Assembly: GCA_000242935.3 (NCBI GenBank)
Contig: CP007053.1
Span: 4,945,001 to 5,009,000 of the forward strand
DNA: 64,000 nt
Direction of reading: 5' to 3'
From: Opitutaceae bacterium TAV5
GTDB taxonomy: Bacteria > Verrucomicrobiota > Verrucomicrobiia > Opitutales > Opitutaceae
The notes under the pieces were generated by a model. It saw nothing but the letters and a program-made list of their open reading frames with translations, did no database searches and had not been told where the DNA came from. Below are positions 35,157 to 44,240 of the stretch, in pieces (position 1 is the stretch's first letter; every line of letters starts with the position of its first letter). Position numbers and translations under genes: made by a program.

Positions 35157-36410
35157 ATGAAAAACAAAAGCATACGACTCATTATTGCAGCCGGCTTGTC
35201 CGTGGCCGGCTTGCAGGCGTTGATCCTCCCGTCGCTCCACGCGCAGGCGACGCATACCTCCCAGGACTGGGCCCAATCGCCCGCTGCCTACGACGACGGC
35301 CGCTCCCTGAGGGATTATCAGGCGAGTCTGCGCTCGGCGCTTTTCCTGCTCAAGGGGAGCCCCGAACTGGAGCAGCCCCTCAAGCTTTCCGCCCGGGTCA
35401 CGGCGGTCGGTCGCACGGGCATCCGCCGCCTGCGCATCCGCAATTTCCAGATCCTCAGCGACGGCGGCAGGGACGTCGCCGAATTCAACCTCGGAGCCGG
35501 CTCCTGGCCCAGCGTGGTCGGCGCGCTCGGCAGCGCGGTGGCCGGGGACTACCTGACCCAGGCCGCGATCAAGGGCATCCCCATCGATGCGCTGGAAGTG
35601 GTCTTTACCAGCCGTCCCGGCACCGCGCCCTCGCAGAGCACCGGCACCCAGGTGACCTATCCCCGCAATCTGGCCTACACGGCCTTTATCGTCTCGCCTG
35701 CCTCGGACGCCGAACTCGAGGACTTGCGGCAGACAGTCGAGCGCGTTTCCCCGGTCCTCCGCCTGGTCAGCGAGTCCCAAAATATCGACCACGGCAAATT
35801 GATCCATACCCCGACGCCCGACAAGCCCGAGGCCAGGACACTCGACGGCCTGCGTGAATTCCTGGCCGACAAGTACGCCGCCACGCAAGGCGCGGTTCCC
35901 TTCGAAGGGCGGAGACCGGCCCGTGACTCCGAGGACTGGAGACCGCCCCTGCGTGCCCATGTCAAGGTCGAAGGTGACACCGGCATCCGGCACATTCGCA
36001 CGGACATCAGCAATTTCCAGGTCATCCACGATTATCCGCGCTATCTGGCGGGGCACAACCTCGGCCCGGTGCCCGAGGAGCATATCCTCGGGACGATGAT
36101 CACCTGCCTCACCCATATCTATGAAATCGTGGCCGCGCAGAAGCAGGTGCGCCTGGACTCCCTGGAACTGGAAGTCGAAGGCACGCTGACCACCCGCCTC
36201 GGCAATACCGAAAATCCTCCCGCCTACAAGGACATCGCCTACCGCGCACACATCGGCTCGCCCGAGTCGAAGGAGGTCATCGAGCAGCTTCAGCGCGACG
36301 TCGAGGCGATCTGCCCCATCTACAATATGCTGAAAGACTCCCAGCCGGTGAAAGGCAGCATCGTCCGCGGCCCCTACACCGAGGAAAAAGAAAAAGCCGC
36401 GTACGAATAA
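35157..36410 (+). CDS. Exported protein with two tandem OsmC-like domains
   Basis: 417 residues. The N-terminus LIIAAGLSVAGLQALILPSL then HAQATHTS reads as a cleavable signal peptide. Two OsmC-like domains follow (about 60-205 and 230-400). The second has the two redox cysteines of OsmC/Ohr peroxidases: Cys317 in ILGTMITCLTHIYEI and Cys386 in VEAICPIYNMLKDSQPV. In the first copy the aligned positions are Ala (VVGALGSAVAGDYL) and Ser (VERVSPVLRLV), so it cannot use the same chemistry. OsmC proteins reduce organic hydroperoxides in the cytoplasm; an exported double OsmC is unusual. Neighbours are sulfur or amino acid uptake genes. Confidence 0.8.
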   Translation: MKNKSIRLIIAAGLSVAGLQALILPSLHAQATHTSQDWAQSPAAYDDGRSLRDYQASLRSALFLLKGSPELEQPLKLSARVTAVGRTGIRRLRIRNFQILSDGGRDVAEFNLGAGSWPSVVGALGSAVAGDYLTQAAIKGIPIDALEVVFTSRPGTAPSQSTGTQVTYPRNLAYTAFIVSPASDAELEDLRQTVERVSPVLRLVSESQNIDHGKLIHTPTPDKPEARTLDGLREFLADKYAATQGAVPFEGRRPARDSEDWRPPLRAHVKVEGDTGIRHIRTDISNFQVIHDYPRYLAGHNLGPVPEEHILGTMITCLTHIYEIVAAQKQVRLDSLELEVEGTLTTRLGNTENPPAYKDIAYRAHIGSPESKEVIEQLQRDVEAICPIYNMLKDSQPVKGSIVRGPYTEEKEKAAYE

Positions 36411-36456
36411 GGGCGCGTCCTTTTTCCCGCCTCGCGCCCCGGCATGATCGAAAAAT

Positions 36457-36505
36457 GTCCCCATCGTCAAAGTGACGACACCGGCATCGGCCACCGGATG
36501 GGGAC
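36457..36505 (+). other. candidate structured RNA (three-way junction) upstream of NitT/TauT operon
   Basis: GTCCCCAT (36457-36464) pairs with ATGGGGAC (36498-36505). Inside, CGTCA/TGACG (36465-36469/36473-36477) and CCGG/CCGG (36481-36484/36494-36497) form two further stems, giving a compact three-way junction. The rest of the 338-bp gap holds a tiny 17-codon frame (36610-36663) and a CCCGC/GCGGG hairpin near 36700. Whether it is transcribed is unknown; it could also be the end structure of the OsmC transcript. Confidence 0.35.
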
Positions 36506-36748
36506 CGATACAGCCTGCATGTATTCCATTTTCTAACACGGACTATCAGGCGGGATTCAAAGGAGACCGGCACGGAGGCCCTATCTTGATTTTATAGACC
36601 AACATTCTCATGAATCCGGCCGAACCAAGGCCGCGTACCAGCAAGCGCCAAAGGTTTTTCTGACCAGGCAACTGGAAGCTCCACCGCTCCCGAACCGTCT
36701 GACCCGCCGCCACTGCGGGAGGATCGTTTCATCCAGGAAAATTCACCG

Positions 36749-37696
36749 ATGAAAAGAATCATGCCACCCTCCCGCCTGTTCGCCACAGCCATTCTGGCCA
36801 GTCTCTCCCTTGCGACAGCGCTCTGCGCCACTGCCCGGACCAAAATCGTCGTCGCCGACGCCAAGACCACTCATCATCTCAATCTCTACATTGCCAAGGA
36901 ACTCGGCTATTTCGAAAAGCGAGGCCTCGATGTGAGCATCATCGACACCAAGGATCTCACGGCCGCGCGGGATCTGCTTGTATCCGGAAAGGCAGACTTC
37001 TTCTGGGCCTGCCCCACCGCCGCCATTGCCGCCATCGCCAATGGCGCGCCGATCAAGATCGTCTCCCAGGTCAAGAAGCCCTGCACCTCCGTTCTCGTCG
37101 CCTCGCCCGATTCTCCAATCACCAGGCTGGAAGACCTGAAAGGCAAACGCATCGCCGGCATCTCCCCCACCTGCGAAGCCGTGATCTCGATCACCGTTGC
37201 GGCCAAAAAAGCCGGCGGGGAATTCACGCTCGAAAAACTCGCCGGCGGTCCCGCCATCGCCGCCCTCGATGCCAAAGCCGTGGATGCCGCCATCCTCGAA
37301 GAACCGCAGGTCAGCATCGCCGAGCTCAAAGGCTACAAGGTGCTCTTCCCGGCCATCTCCGAAAACATTCCCTGCCGCACCATCAATGTCCGCAACGCCT
37401 TCCTGAAAAACAACACCGAAGCCTCGAAGCAGTTCATCGAAGCCGTCGAAGAAGCAAATACCTTCATCCTCAAGGATCCGGCTTCCGGCCAGGTCGTCGC
37501 CATCGCCGAAAAATACACCGGGGCTCCGGCCAGCGCGATCAGGCACGGCAACCATCGTCTCAAGTTTCAGACTACGGTGGACGAAGCCGGCCTGAGCGCC
37601 CTTGCCGACGAACTGATCGCCCTCGGCGACATCCGCGAAAATCCCGGCAGCCGTCTCTACGCCGAGGAGTTCCGCGGCATCACCTGGGGAAAGTAA
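36749..37696 (+). CDS. NitT/TauT-family ABC transporter substrate-binding protein (1)
   Basis: 315 residues. Signal peptide LFATAILASLSLATALCATA. NMT1/SsuA-type domain: HHLNLYIAKELGYFEKRGLD, VSGKADFFWACPTAAIAAIA, LEDLKGKRIAGISP, DAAILEEPQVSIAEL. Family ligands include taurine, alkanesulfonates, nitrate and thiamine precursors. A second binding protein, a permease and an ATPase follow with short gaps. Presence of cysteine synthase 3 kb downstream favours a sulfur compound, by inference. Confidence 0.82.
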   Translation: MKRIMPPSRLFATAILASLSLATALCATARTKIVVADAKTTHHLNLYIAKELGYFEKRGLDVSIIDTKDLTAARDLLVSGKADFFWACPTAAIAAIANGAPIKIVSQVKKPCTSVLVASPDSPITRLEDLKGKRIAGISPTCEAVISITVAAKKAGGEFTLEKLAGGPAIAALDAKAVDAAILEEPQVSIAELKGYKVLFPAISENIPCRTINVRNAFLKNNTEASKQFIEAVEEANTFILKDPASGQVVAIAEKYTGAPASAIRHGNHRLKFQTTVDEAGLSALADELIALGDIRENPGSRLYAEEFRGITWGK

Positions 37697-37706
37697 ACCC
37701 GACACC

Positions 37707-38591
37707 ATGCGGATTCCCGACATCTTCCGTCTTCTCCTCGTCCCGGCGCTTTCCGTCCTTCCGGACTTGTCGGGTGCCGTCGCGACCCCGGCGCTCGCGG
37801 TCGGGCACACCGGGAATCCGCTGCTCGCCCCGCTCTACGCCACCGCCGACCGGGCGGAGGAAAACGGACTCGCCCTCGCCCTGCGCCGTTTCGGCACGGG
37901 AGGCGATGTCGGGTACGCCCTGCTCGCCGGCGAAATCGACGCCGGTTTCGTTGAACCGGACAGGGCGCTCGCCCTGCTGCGCCTGCCCGAAGCCGCTCGC
38001 CTGCAGCCGGCCGGCGTCATGAATTTTCCCTACGGAGCCACGCTCGTCCTGCGCAAGAATCTCGACAAACGCCTCGACGAGCTCGGCGACGCCCGGATCG
38101 CGGCGGCCGGCCCGCATTGCGCGCTGCTCCACCGCTTCCGGACCGACGCCGGCCGGCTCGGGGCCGATCTCTCGAACCACCGGCTCCGTTTCATGCCCTT
38201 CGATGCCATGCTCCCGGCGCTCGAATCGCGCACCGTCGACGCCATCCTCGTCAAGGGCGCGTATGCGGGGCTCGCCGTCCGGCAGGGGCACACGATCCTT
38301 TACCAGAACTGGGACGTGCAGGCCGGCGATGCCTGCTGCCCGGCCATCGTTTCGCAGGCGGAATACATCCTCGTCGTGCGCGCCGACGCCGAAAAACGGA
38401 CCGCTGCGCTGGTGAACGCGCTTGCGGCGGCCGACCGGCTGCCTCCTGCCGACCTGCGCCGCGCGACGGCCCGCCACCTCGCCTGGGACGGGGCGGCGCT
38501 GGACGAGCTGCCGCTCGCCTCCTTCGTCCCGCTGACCGCCGACCTGCGCAAGGAGCTTGGCCTGCCCGGCGGGGAGGACACCGCGCCTTGA
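37707..38591 (+). CDS. NitT/TauT-type substrate-binding protein (2), divergent
   Basis: 294 residues, 10 bp after the first binding protein gene. N-terminal signal LLLVPALSVLPDLSGAVATP. The fold can be traced by GHTGNPLLAPLYATADRAEE, LLAGEIDAGFVEPDRALALL and VDAILVKGAYAGLAVRQGH, but the sequence is far from protein 1. Two cysteines in AGDACCPAIVSQ are notable. Two different binding proteins for one permease suggest two related substrates. Its stop (TGA 38589-38591) overlaps the TTG start of the permease gene. Confidence 0.7.
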   Translation: MRIPDIFRLLLVPALSVLPDLSGAVATPALAVGHTGNPLLAPLYATADRAEENGLALALRRFGTGGDVGYALLAGEIDAGFVEPDRALALLRLPEAARLQPAGVMNFPYGATLVLRKNLDKRLDELGDARIAAAGPHCALLHRFRTDAGRLGADLSNHRLRFMPFDAMLPALESRTVDAILVKGAYAGLAVRQGHTILYQNWDVQAGDACCPAIVSQAEYILVVRADAEKRTAALVNALAAADRLPPADLRRATARHLAWDGAALDELPLASFVPLTADLRKELGLPGGEDTAP

Positions 38592-39430
38592 GCCGTTCCA
38601 CCTCTCCCCTCGATGCCGGCACCCGCGGCTGGCGACGCGCGGCGCAGGACACCGGCTCGTTCCTGAAAACCGCCTTCGGCAGCCTCGTCACCATCGAGTT
38701 TCTGACCCTCTTCATTCCCATCCTCGTGCTCTGGGAAGTGTTGCCGCGCACGGGCGTGCTGCCCGCCACCCTCGTGCCGCCGCCCAGCCGGGTGGCCGGG
38801 GCGTTCCACGACCTGTTTGTGCACAAGAATCTGGCCGGCCACATCGGCATCAGCCTGCTGCGCTTCGGCCTCGGGCTGGGGCTGGCGCTCGTCACCGCCT
38901 TCCCCATCGGCGTGCTCATGGGGTGGAACATCTTCGTCCGCAAGCACGCGCTGCCCCTGTTCCAGATTCTCGCTCCCGTGCCGCCGCCCGCCTGGGTGCC
39001 GCTCACCATCGTCGCGCTCGGCGTCGGCCTGCCGATGCAGACGTTCCTGATCTTTCTCGGCGCGTTTTACCCGATCCTGTTCAACACGTATCAGGGAGTC
39101 AAGGACACCGATCCCCGCTACCTCGCCTCGGCCCGGGTCTTCGGCGCGAGCGAGTTCACCCTCATCCGCAAGGTCTATATCTGGCATGCGCTCGGCTCCG
39201 TCATCATGGGCATCAAGATCGGCATCTCCCTCGGCCTGGTCATGCTCGTCATCGCCGAGATGCACGGCGGCAACTCGGGCATCGGCTACCTGCTGGTCGA
39301 GTCCAAGGAGTATTTCCGGATCGACCGCATGGTCGTGGCCATGGTTCTCCTCGGGGCCATCGGCTGGTTCCTCATCGAGGTGATGAAATTCATCGAGGCG
39401 AAACTCGCGCTCTGGCGCGCCGGCCGCTGA
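38588..39430 (+). CDS. NitT/TauT-family ABC transporter permease
   Basis: 280 residues from the TTG at 38588, which overlaps the previous stop (TTGA) and has GGGGAGGA about 10 nt upstream; no ATG fits as well. Six membrane helices, with the BPD_transp_1 EAA-type loop around ARVFGASEFTLIRKVYIWHA followed by LGSVIMGIKIGISLGLVMLV. Start region LVTIEFLTLFIPILVLWEVL is the first helix. It forms the channel for binding proteins 1 and 2, energised by the ATPase 14 bp downstream. Confidence 0.83.
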   Translation: MSRSTSPLDAGTRGWRRAAQDTGSFLKTAFGSLVTIEFLTLFIPILVLWEVLPRTGVLPATLVPPPSRVAGAFHDLFVHKNLAGHIGISLLRFGLGLGLALVTAFPIGVLMGWNIFVRKHALPLFQILAPVPPPAWVPLTIVALGVGLPMQTFLIFLGAFYPILFNTYQGVKDTDPRYLASARVFGASEFTLIRKVYIWHALGSVIMGIKIGISLGLVMLVIAEMHGGNSGIGYLLVESKEYFRIDRMVVAMVLLGAIGWFLIEVMKFIEAKLALWRAGR

Positions 39431-39444
39431 CCCCCCCTCCGCCC

Positions 39445-40317
39445 ATGATCGAAGCCCGCCGCATCACCCGATTTTTCTCCGTCGTGAAGGACGATGGCAC
39501 CGCCGAGGGCGCCACGGCCGTGCTCTCCGTGTCATTAAAAATAAACGACGGCGCCTTCGTGGCCCTCGTCGGCCCGACGGGCTGCGGCAAGTCCACCTTT
39601 CTCGAAATCCTCGCCGGCCTCCAGGCTCCGACCGAGGGCGAGGTTCTGATCGACGGCCGCCTCGTGCTCGAACCGCTGCCCGCCACCCGCCGCGAGATGG
39701 ACGCCTACCGGAAAAAATACCGCTTCGTCTCGCCGCTGGCCAACGGCCTCTTCCGCGACAGGCCCAAGCACGACATCGCCATGATCTTCCAGGACTACGC
39801 GGTGTTTCCCTGGATGACGGCCCGGGAAAACGTGCTCTTCACGCTCAAACTTCGTGGCACGCCTCGCGCCGACCGCGAGGGACTCGCCCGCAAATATCTC
39901 GATCAGGTCGGCCTGCGCGGCTCCGGACACAAATACCCCGCGCAACTCTCCGGCGGCATGCGCCAGCGCCTCGCCATCGCCCGCGCCCTCTCCGTCGAGC
40001 CGAAGATCATCCTCATGGACGAGCCCTTCGCCGCCGTCGATGCGCTCACCCGCGAACGCCTGCAGGAGATGCTGCTCGAAATCTGGCGCACCACCGGCAC
40101 CACGATGGTGCTCGTCACCCACGATTTCGACGAGGCCGTTTATCTGGCCGACGAAGTCATCGTCTTTTCGCCCCTGCCGGGCACGATCCGCAACCGCGTG
40201 CCCGTCGACCTCCCGCGCCCGCGCCACCGCGACGACCCCGCGCTGCGCGTCTACAAGGAACGCATCGTGCGCATGTACCACTACGACACCGTCCACGCCG
40301 CCGATTACTCGATCTGA
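39445..40317 (+). CDS. NitT/TauT-family ABC transporter ATP-binding protein
   Basis: 290 residues from ATG 39445. Walker [11 protein letters not shown]-loop FQDYAVFPW, signature LSGGMRQR, Walker B ILMDEPFA followed by AVDALTR, His switch LVTHDFDEA; all as in SsuB/TauB. A ~25-residue insertion ([19 protein letters not shown]) lies between Walker A and the Q-loop, longer than usual. Last component of the transporter, followed by cysteine synthase after 79 bp. Confidence 0.87.
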   Translation: MIEARRITRFFSVVKDDGTAEGATAVLSVSLKINDGAFVALVGPTGCGKSTFLEILAGLQAPTEGEVLIDGRLVLEPLPATRREMDAYRKKYRFVSPLANGLFRDRPKHDIAMIFQDYAVFPWMTARENVLFTLKLRGTPRADREGLARKYLDQVGLRGSGHKYPAQLSGGMRQRLAIARALSVEPKIILMDEPFAAVDALTRERLQEMLLEIWRTTGTTMVLVTHDFDEAVYLADEVIVFSPLPGTIRNRVPVDLPRPRHRDDPALRVYKERIVRMYHYDTVHAADYSI

Positions 40318-40396
40318 ACCGGAGGCGGAAAACCGGATATCCGTCACCTGTCACCTGCCCGAACGCATCATTTGCCGAAAATTCCACCTCCCGCTC

Positions 40397-41380
40397 ATGC
40401 CCGTGCCAGCCACCGACTCTCTCGTCATCCCTCCCGTCTTTTCCCGCGGGCGCATCCATGAAGACATTACGGAAGCCATCGGGGGCACGCCGCTCGTGCG
40501 CCTGCGACGCCTCCCCCCGGCCGGCGGCGCGGAGATCGTCGCCAAGGTCGAGGGGATCAATCCGCTCGGCAGCGTGAAGGACCGCATCGGCGCCGCCATG
40601 ATCACCGCCGCCGAGCGCGACGGCCAACTGCAACCCGGCGGCACCGTGATCGAACCCACCTCGGGCAACACCGGCATCGGCTTGGCCTTTGCCTGCGCCG
40701 CGCGCGGCTACCGGCTCATCCTCACCATGCCCGAGAGCATGTCGATCGAACGACGCAAACTCGTGCAGATGCTCGGCGCCGAACTCGTCCTCACGCCCGC
40801 CGACAAGGGCATGGCCGGCTCCGTGGACAAGGCGCGCGAACTGCACCGCCGCATCAAGGGCAGCTTTCTGCCCATGCAATTCGAAAACCCGGCCAACCCC
40901 CAGGCTCACCGCGAGACGACCGCCGGGGAAATCTGGGCCGACACGGCCGGCCGCGTGGACCTCTTCGTGGCGGGCGTGGGCACGGGCGGCACGATCACCG
41001 GCGTCGCCGAGGTGCTCAAGGCCCGCAAACCCTCCGTGCGCGCTATCGCCGTCGAGCCCGAGGCCTCGCCCGTGCTCTCCGGTGGGCGGGCCGGGCCGCA
41101 CCGCATTCAGGGCATCGGCGCGGGCTTCGTGCCCCCGGTGCTCAACCGCAAAATCGTCGATGAAGTCATCGCCGTGCGCAACGAGGACGCCTTCGCCACC
41201 GCGCAGCGCGTGGGGCTGGAGGAAGGCATCCTGTGCGGCATCTCCGGCGGCGCAGCCGTGTGGGCGGCGCTGCAACTCGCCGGGCGTCCGGAAAACGCGG
41301 GCAAACTCATTGTCGTCATCCTGCCCGATTCCGGTGAACGCTATCTCACGACCCAGCTCGCCGACGTGTCGCGCGAATGA
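40397..41380 (+). CDS. cysK: Cysteine synthase A (O-acetylserine sulfhydrylase)
   Basis: 327 residues from ATG 40397. PLP lysine Lys61 in [11 protein letters not shown]; substrate loop [11 protein letters not shown] at residues 87-97; PLP-phosphate loop [12 protein letters not shown]-terminal [12 protein letters not shown] and [12 protein letters not shown]. These are the complete CysK signatures. It makes cysteine from O-acetylserine and sulfide. Placement after a TauT-type transporter fits sulfur assimilation. A second, altered homologue is at 61245-62372. Confidence 0.92.
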   Translation: MPVPATDSLVIPPVFSRGRIHEDITEAIGGTPLVRLRRLPPAGGAEIVAKVEGINPLGSVKDRIGAAMITAAERDGQLQPGGTVIEPTSGNTGIGLAFACAARGYRLILTMPESMSIERRKLVQMLGAELVLTPADKGMAGSVDKARELHRRIKGSFLPMQFENPANPQAHRETTAGEIWADTAGRVDLFVAGVGTGGTITGVAEVLKARKPSVRAIAVEPEASPVLSGGRAGPHRIQGIGAGFVPPVLNRKIVDEVIAVRNEDAFATAQRVGLEEGILCGISGGAAVWAALQLAGRPENAGKLIVVILPDSGERYLTTQLADVSRE

Positions 41381-41392
41381 CGCCTTCCCGCC

Positions 41393-41857
41393 ATGCCGCT
41401 GATCACTGAACGAGTCGCCGCCGCCCGCGCGGGCGCAAACCCGAACGTGCTCGGCCGGATGCGTTCCGGCTGGGCCGTCATCGGAGACGTGCAGTTTCTC
41501 CCCGGCTATTGCCTGCTCCTGCCCGACCCCGTCGTGCCCGGCCTCAACGACCTGACGGAGGAGGGCCGGGTTCAGTTCCTTTCCGACATGGCGCGGATCG
41601 GCGACGCCTTGCTGGAGGTGACGAACGCCTGGCGGATCAACTACGAGATCCTCGGCAACTCGGAACCCGAACTGCACGCGCACATTTTCCCGCGCTACGC
41701 GGACGAGCCGGAAGAAAAGCGCCGCATGCCCGTCTGGTTTTACGACTGGAAAAACGCTCCCCGGTTTTCTCCGGAACAGCACGCCGATCTGTATTCCCGG
41801 CTGCGCGACGCCTTGAAAAGGGATGCGGCCGCCTCCGCTGCTGACTCGCAAAAATGA
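41393..41857 (+). CDS. HIT-like domain protein
   Basis: 154 residues. SGWAVIGDVQFLPGYCLLLP and LHAHIFPRY place it in the HIT superfamily of nucleotide hydrolases and transferases. The histidine triad HxHxH is incomplete here: H-A-H-I-F, with Phe at the third position, while the catalytic middle His is kept. Activity on dinucleoside polyphosphates is possible. It begins 12 bp after cysK, and its stop overlaps the next start by 4 nt (ATGA), so the three genes are probably coupled. Confidence 0.75.
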   Translation: MPLITERVAAARAGANPNVLGRMRSGWAVIGDVQFLPGYCLLLPDPVVPGLNDLTEEGRVQFLSDMARIGDALLEVTNAWRINYEILGNSEPELHAHIFPRYADEPEEKRRMPVWFYDWKNAPRFSPEQHADLYSRLRDALKRDAAASAADSQK

Positions 41858-42300
41858 AAATCCGCCGCGCCACCTATGAAGACCTTCCGGACCTCCTCCG
41901 GCTTTACGGTTTCCTGCAATCGGACGATCCGGTCCCGGATTTTCGGGATGCCGCCGTTCACCGCCACTGGGAGGCGATTCTGCGCGACCCGCGTCTTTTG
42001 TATTTCGTAGCGGAAGCGGAAGGGAAAGTCGCGTCCACCTGCACGCTCACGCTGATCCCCAACCTCAACCGGGCGATGCGTCCCTACGGGCTCATCGAGA
42101 ACGTCGTGACCGATCCGGATTTTCGCCAGCAGGGGCTTGCGACGGGCGTTCTCCATGCCGCGCTTGCGCAGGCATGGCGGGAAGGGTGTTACAAGGTGAT
42201 GCTCCTGACCGGCAGCAAAAAGGCGGAAACCCTGCGATTCTATGAAAAGGCCGGCTTCCTGCGCGGCATCAAGACGGGGTTCATTGCCTATCCCGAATGA
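41854..42300 (+). CDS. GNAT-family N-acetyltransferase
   Basis: 148 residues. MKIRRATYEDLPDLLRLY is a standard GNAT start; IENVVTDPDFRQQGLATGVL carries the acetyl-CoA motif A (here R-Q-Q-G-L-A), and LRFYEKAGFLRG is motif B. Substrate unknown. It overlaps the HIT gene and ends the cysK unit; a 74-bp gap follows. Confidence 0.85.
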   Translation: MKIRRATYEDLPDLLRLYGFLQSDDPVPDFRDAAVHRHWEAILRDPRLLYFVAEAEGKVASTCTLTLIPNLNRAMRPYGLIENVVTDPDFRQQGLATGVLHAALAQAWREGCYKVMLLTGSKKAETLRFYEKAGFLRGIKTGFIAYPE

Positions 42301-42374
42301 TCCGTCGAACTTTTCCATGCTCGATTTGCCGTCTGTCTGCTCCTAATAACCTCCTTTTCATTTAACAGCGCGCC

Positions 42375-42947
42375 ATGCCCAGACCCGCCGCCAACCCACC
42401 CGCCGCCACCGTTTTCCCGCGCGCTTCCCGTTCTCCGGCCCCGCCCCGTCGGGCCAGCCTTGCCGCCGACATCCGCCAGCTCATCGACGCCGCACGCGGC
42501 CAGGTCGCCGCAGCCGTCAATGCCAGCCTCACCACACTCTACTGGCAAATCGGCGCGCGCATCCAGGTTGACGTTCTCAAGAAAAAACGCGCCGGCTACG
42601 GCGAGGAGGTCATCACCACCCTCTCCAGGGAACTTGAGCAGGACTACGGACGCGGCTTCGGCGAAAAAAACCTCCGCCACATGCTGCGTTTCGCGGAGGC
42701 ATTCCCCGACGAGCGAATTGTCTCCGCACTGCGGAGACAATTGACCTGGTCCCCCATCAAGTCGGTCATCTATATCGACGATTCGCTCAAACGCGATTTC
42801 TATGCCGAGATGTGCCGCATCGAGCGCTGGAGCACGCGGATGCTTCGCCCGCCGGGCGAAACGTCCGCGGAAGCAGGCATGATCCGGTTCGTGAAGCCCG
42901 GTCCAACCCGAACTCCGGCCGCGGACACCGAAAAAGTGTCCGGTTGA
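42375..42947 (+). pseudogene. Truncated DUF1016 (YhcG-type) gene, N-terminal half only
   Basis: 190 codons. After a Pro-rich start, residues ~28-140 match the DUF1016 N-terminal domain: LIDAARGQVAAAVNASLTTL, YWQIGARIQ, YGEEVITTLSRELEQDYGRG and FGEKNLRHMLRFAEAFPDE. The next expected block is also recognisable (LTWSPIKSVIYIDDSLKRDF, then CRIERWSTRML). There the homology stops, and ~35 unrelated residues end the frame. Complete YhcG-like proteins are ~340 residues and have a C-terminal PD-(D/E)XK nuclease domain, which is absent. Probably a broken remnant of an accessory or defence gene, though the shortened protein might still be made. Confidence 0.7.
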
Positions 42948-42962
42948 GTCCGGCCGGTCTCC

Positions 42963-43544
42963 ATGTCAAACATCGCCAGAGCACACACTACCACCATGAA
43001 AGATTACCCGTTATCGAAGGTGTTTCAGTTGATCGAGCCGGGGCCGGTCGTGCTGGTGACGACCTCACACAAGGGACGCGCCAATGTCATGACGATGAGC
43101 TGGCACATGGCGATGGAGTTCACGCCGCCGCAGATCGCTTGCGTCATCAGCCCCGGCAACCACAGCTTCGAGGCGGTGCGCAAGACCCGGGAATGCGTGA
43201 TTGCCATCCCCGGAGCCGATCTGGTGCCGCGCGTCGTCGATATCGGCAACTGCTCGGGGCAGGACGTGGACAAGTTCGCCGCCTTCGGCCTCACGCCGAT
43301 GCCCGCCGCAAAAGTGACCGCGCCGCTGGTGGCTGAATGCCTCGCCAACATCGAATGCCGCGTGGTGGATACCCGCCTGGTCAACAAATACGCCCTCTTC
43401 ATCCTCGAGGCGGTCAAGGCATGGACCAATCCGCAACGCAAGGACCGCCGGCGGTTTCACGCCAACGGCGACGGCACCTTCGCCGTCGATGGCCGCACCC
43501 TCGATCTCCGGAAAAAAATGGTGAAATGGCAGGACACCCTGTGA
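42963..43544 (+). CDS. Flavin reductase-like FMN-binding split-barrel protein
   Basis: 193 residues from ATG 42963; an ATG at 42996 (MKDYPLSKVFQL) is an equally good start and would remove 11 residues. Motifs are LIEPGPVVLVTTSHKGRANV, MTMSWHMAMEFTPPQIACVI and NKYALFILEAVKAW, as in the flavin reductase-like domain family. These proteins supply reduced FMN or act as FMN oxidoreductases; in sulfur loci a reductase of this type can serve a sulfonate monooxygenase, but no monooxygenase gene is seen here. Confidence 0.8.
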   Translation: MSNIARAHTTTMKDYPLSKVFQLIEPGPVVLVTTSHKGRANVMTMSWHMAMEFTPPQIACVISPGNHSFEAVRKTRECVIAIPGADLVPRVVDIGNCSGQDVDKFAAFGLTPMPAAKVTAPLVAECLANIECRVVDTRLVNKYALFILEAVKAWTNPQRKDRRRFHANGDGTFAVDGRTLDLRKKMVKWQDTL

Positions 43545-43571
43545 CCCGTTCCGGGGCTCTTTTCCCTGTCG

Positions 43572-44240
43572 ATGTCCTCCCTCGATCGCGATTTCATTGT
43601 CCGCCATCTTCCGCTCTACGGGCAGGCGCTGTGGCTCACGCTCCAGCTCGGCGTCGGCGCGATCGCCGGTTCACTGCTGGTCGGCCTGCCCGGCAGCCTC
43701 ATCCTGCATTTCCACACGCCTGTTCTCCGCCGCATCGTCACGGCCTACGTCGAGTTCTCGCGCAACACCCCGCTTCTCGCGCAGCTCTTCTTTCTTTATT
43801 TCGGGCTGCCTGCCGTCGGCATCAAGTGGAGCGGCTTCACCTGCGCGCTTCTCGGGCTCACCTTTCTCGGCGGCGGCTACATGATCGAAGCCCTGCGCGC
43901 CGGCATCGAGGCGGTGGGCCGCACGCAGATCGAATCCGGCCTCAGTCTCGGCCTCTCGCGCGCGCAGATCGCCCGCCGCGTCGTCCTCCCCCAGGCGCTC
44001 GCCTCGGCGGTGCCCGCACTCGCCGCCAACTGCATTTTCCTGCTCAAGGAAACTTCCGTTGTCGGCATCATCGCCGTGGCCGATCTCATGCACCTCACTC
44101 AGGATCTTATCGGCCTCTACTACAAAACCACGGAGTCGCTCCTGCTCCTTGTCGTGGCCTACGTGATCCTGATCGTCCCCGTCTCGCTCCTCTTTACGCG
44201 GCTGGAAAAGACCGTGCGCCATGCCGGTTTATGTCATTGA
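43572..44240 (+). CDS. Polar amino acid ABC transporter permease (1)
   Basis: 222 residues, five membrane helices. HisM/GlnP family signatures: YVEFSRNTPLLAQLFFLYFG near residue 60 and the EAA loop IESGLSLGLSRAQIARRVVL with PQALASAVPAL after it. KETSVVGIIAVADLM is the usual late segment. Forms a heterodimer with the permease at 44667-45326; the likely binding protein is encoded at 34193-35071. The two permease genes are split by a 426-bp repeat-rich insert. Confidence 0.87.
   Translation: MSSLDRDFIVRHLPLYGQALWLTLQLGVGAIAGSLLVGLPGSLILHFHTPVLRRIVTAYVEFSRNTPLLAQLFFLYFGLPAVGIKWSGFTCALLGLTFLGGGYMIEALRAGIEAVGRTQIESGLSLGLSRAQIARRVVLPQALASAVPALAANCIFLLKETSVVGIIAVADLMHLTQDLIGLYYKTTESLLLLVVAYVILIVPVSLLFTRLEKTVRHAGLCH

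Noticed and set aside
42375-42947. Functional YhcG defence nuclease
   Set aside because: The C-terminal nuclease half is missing.
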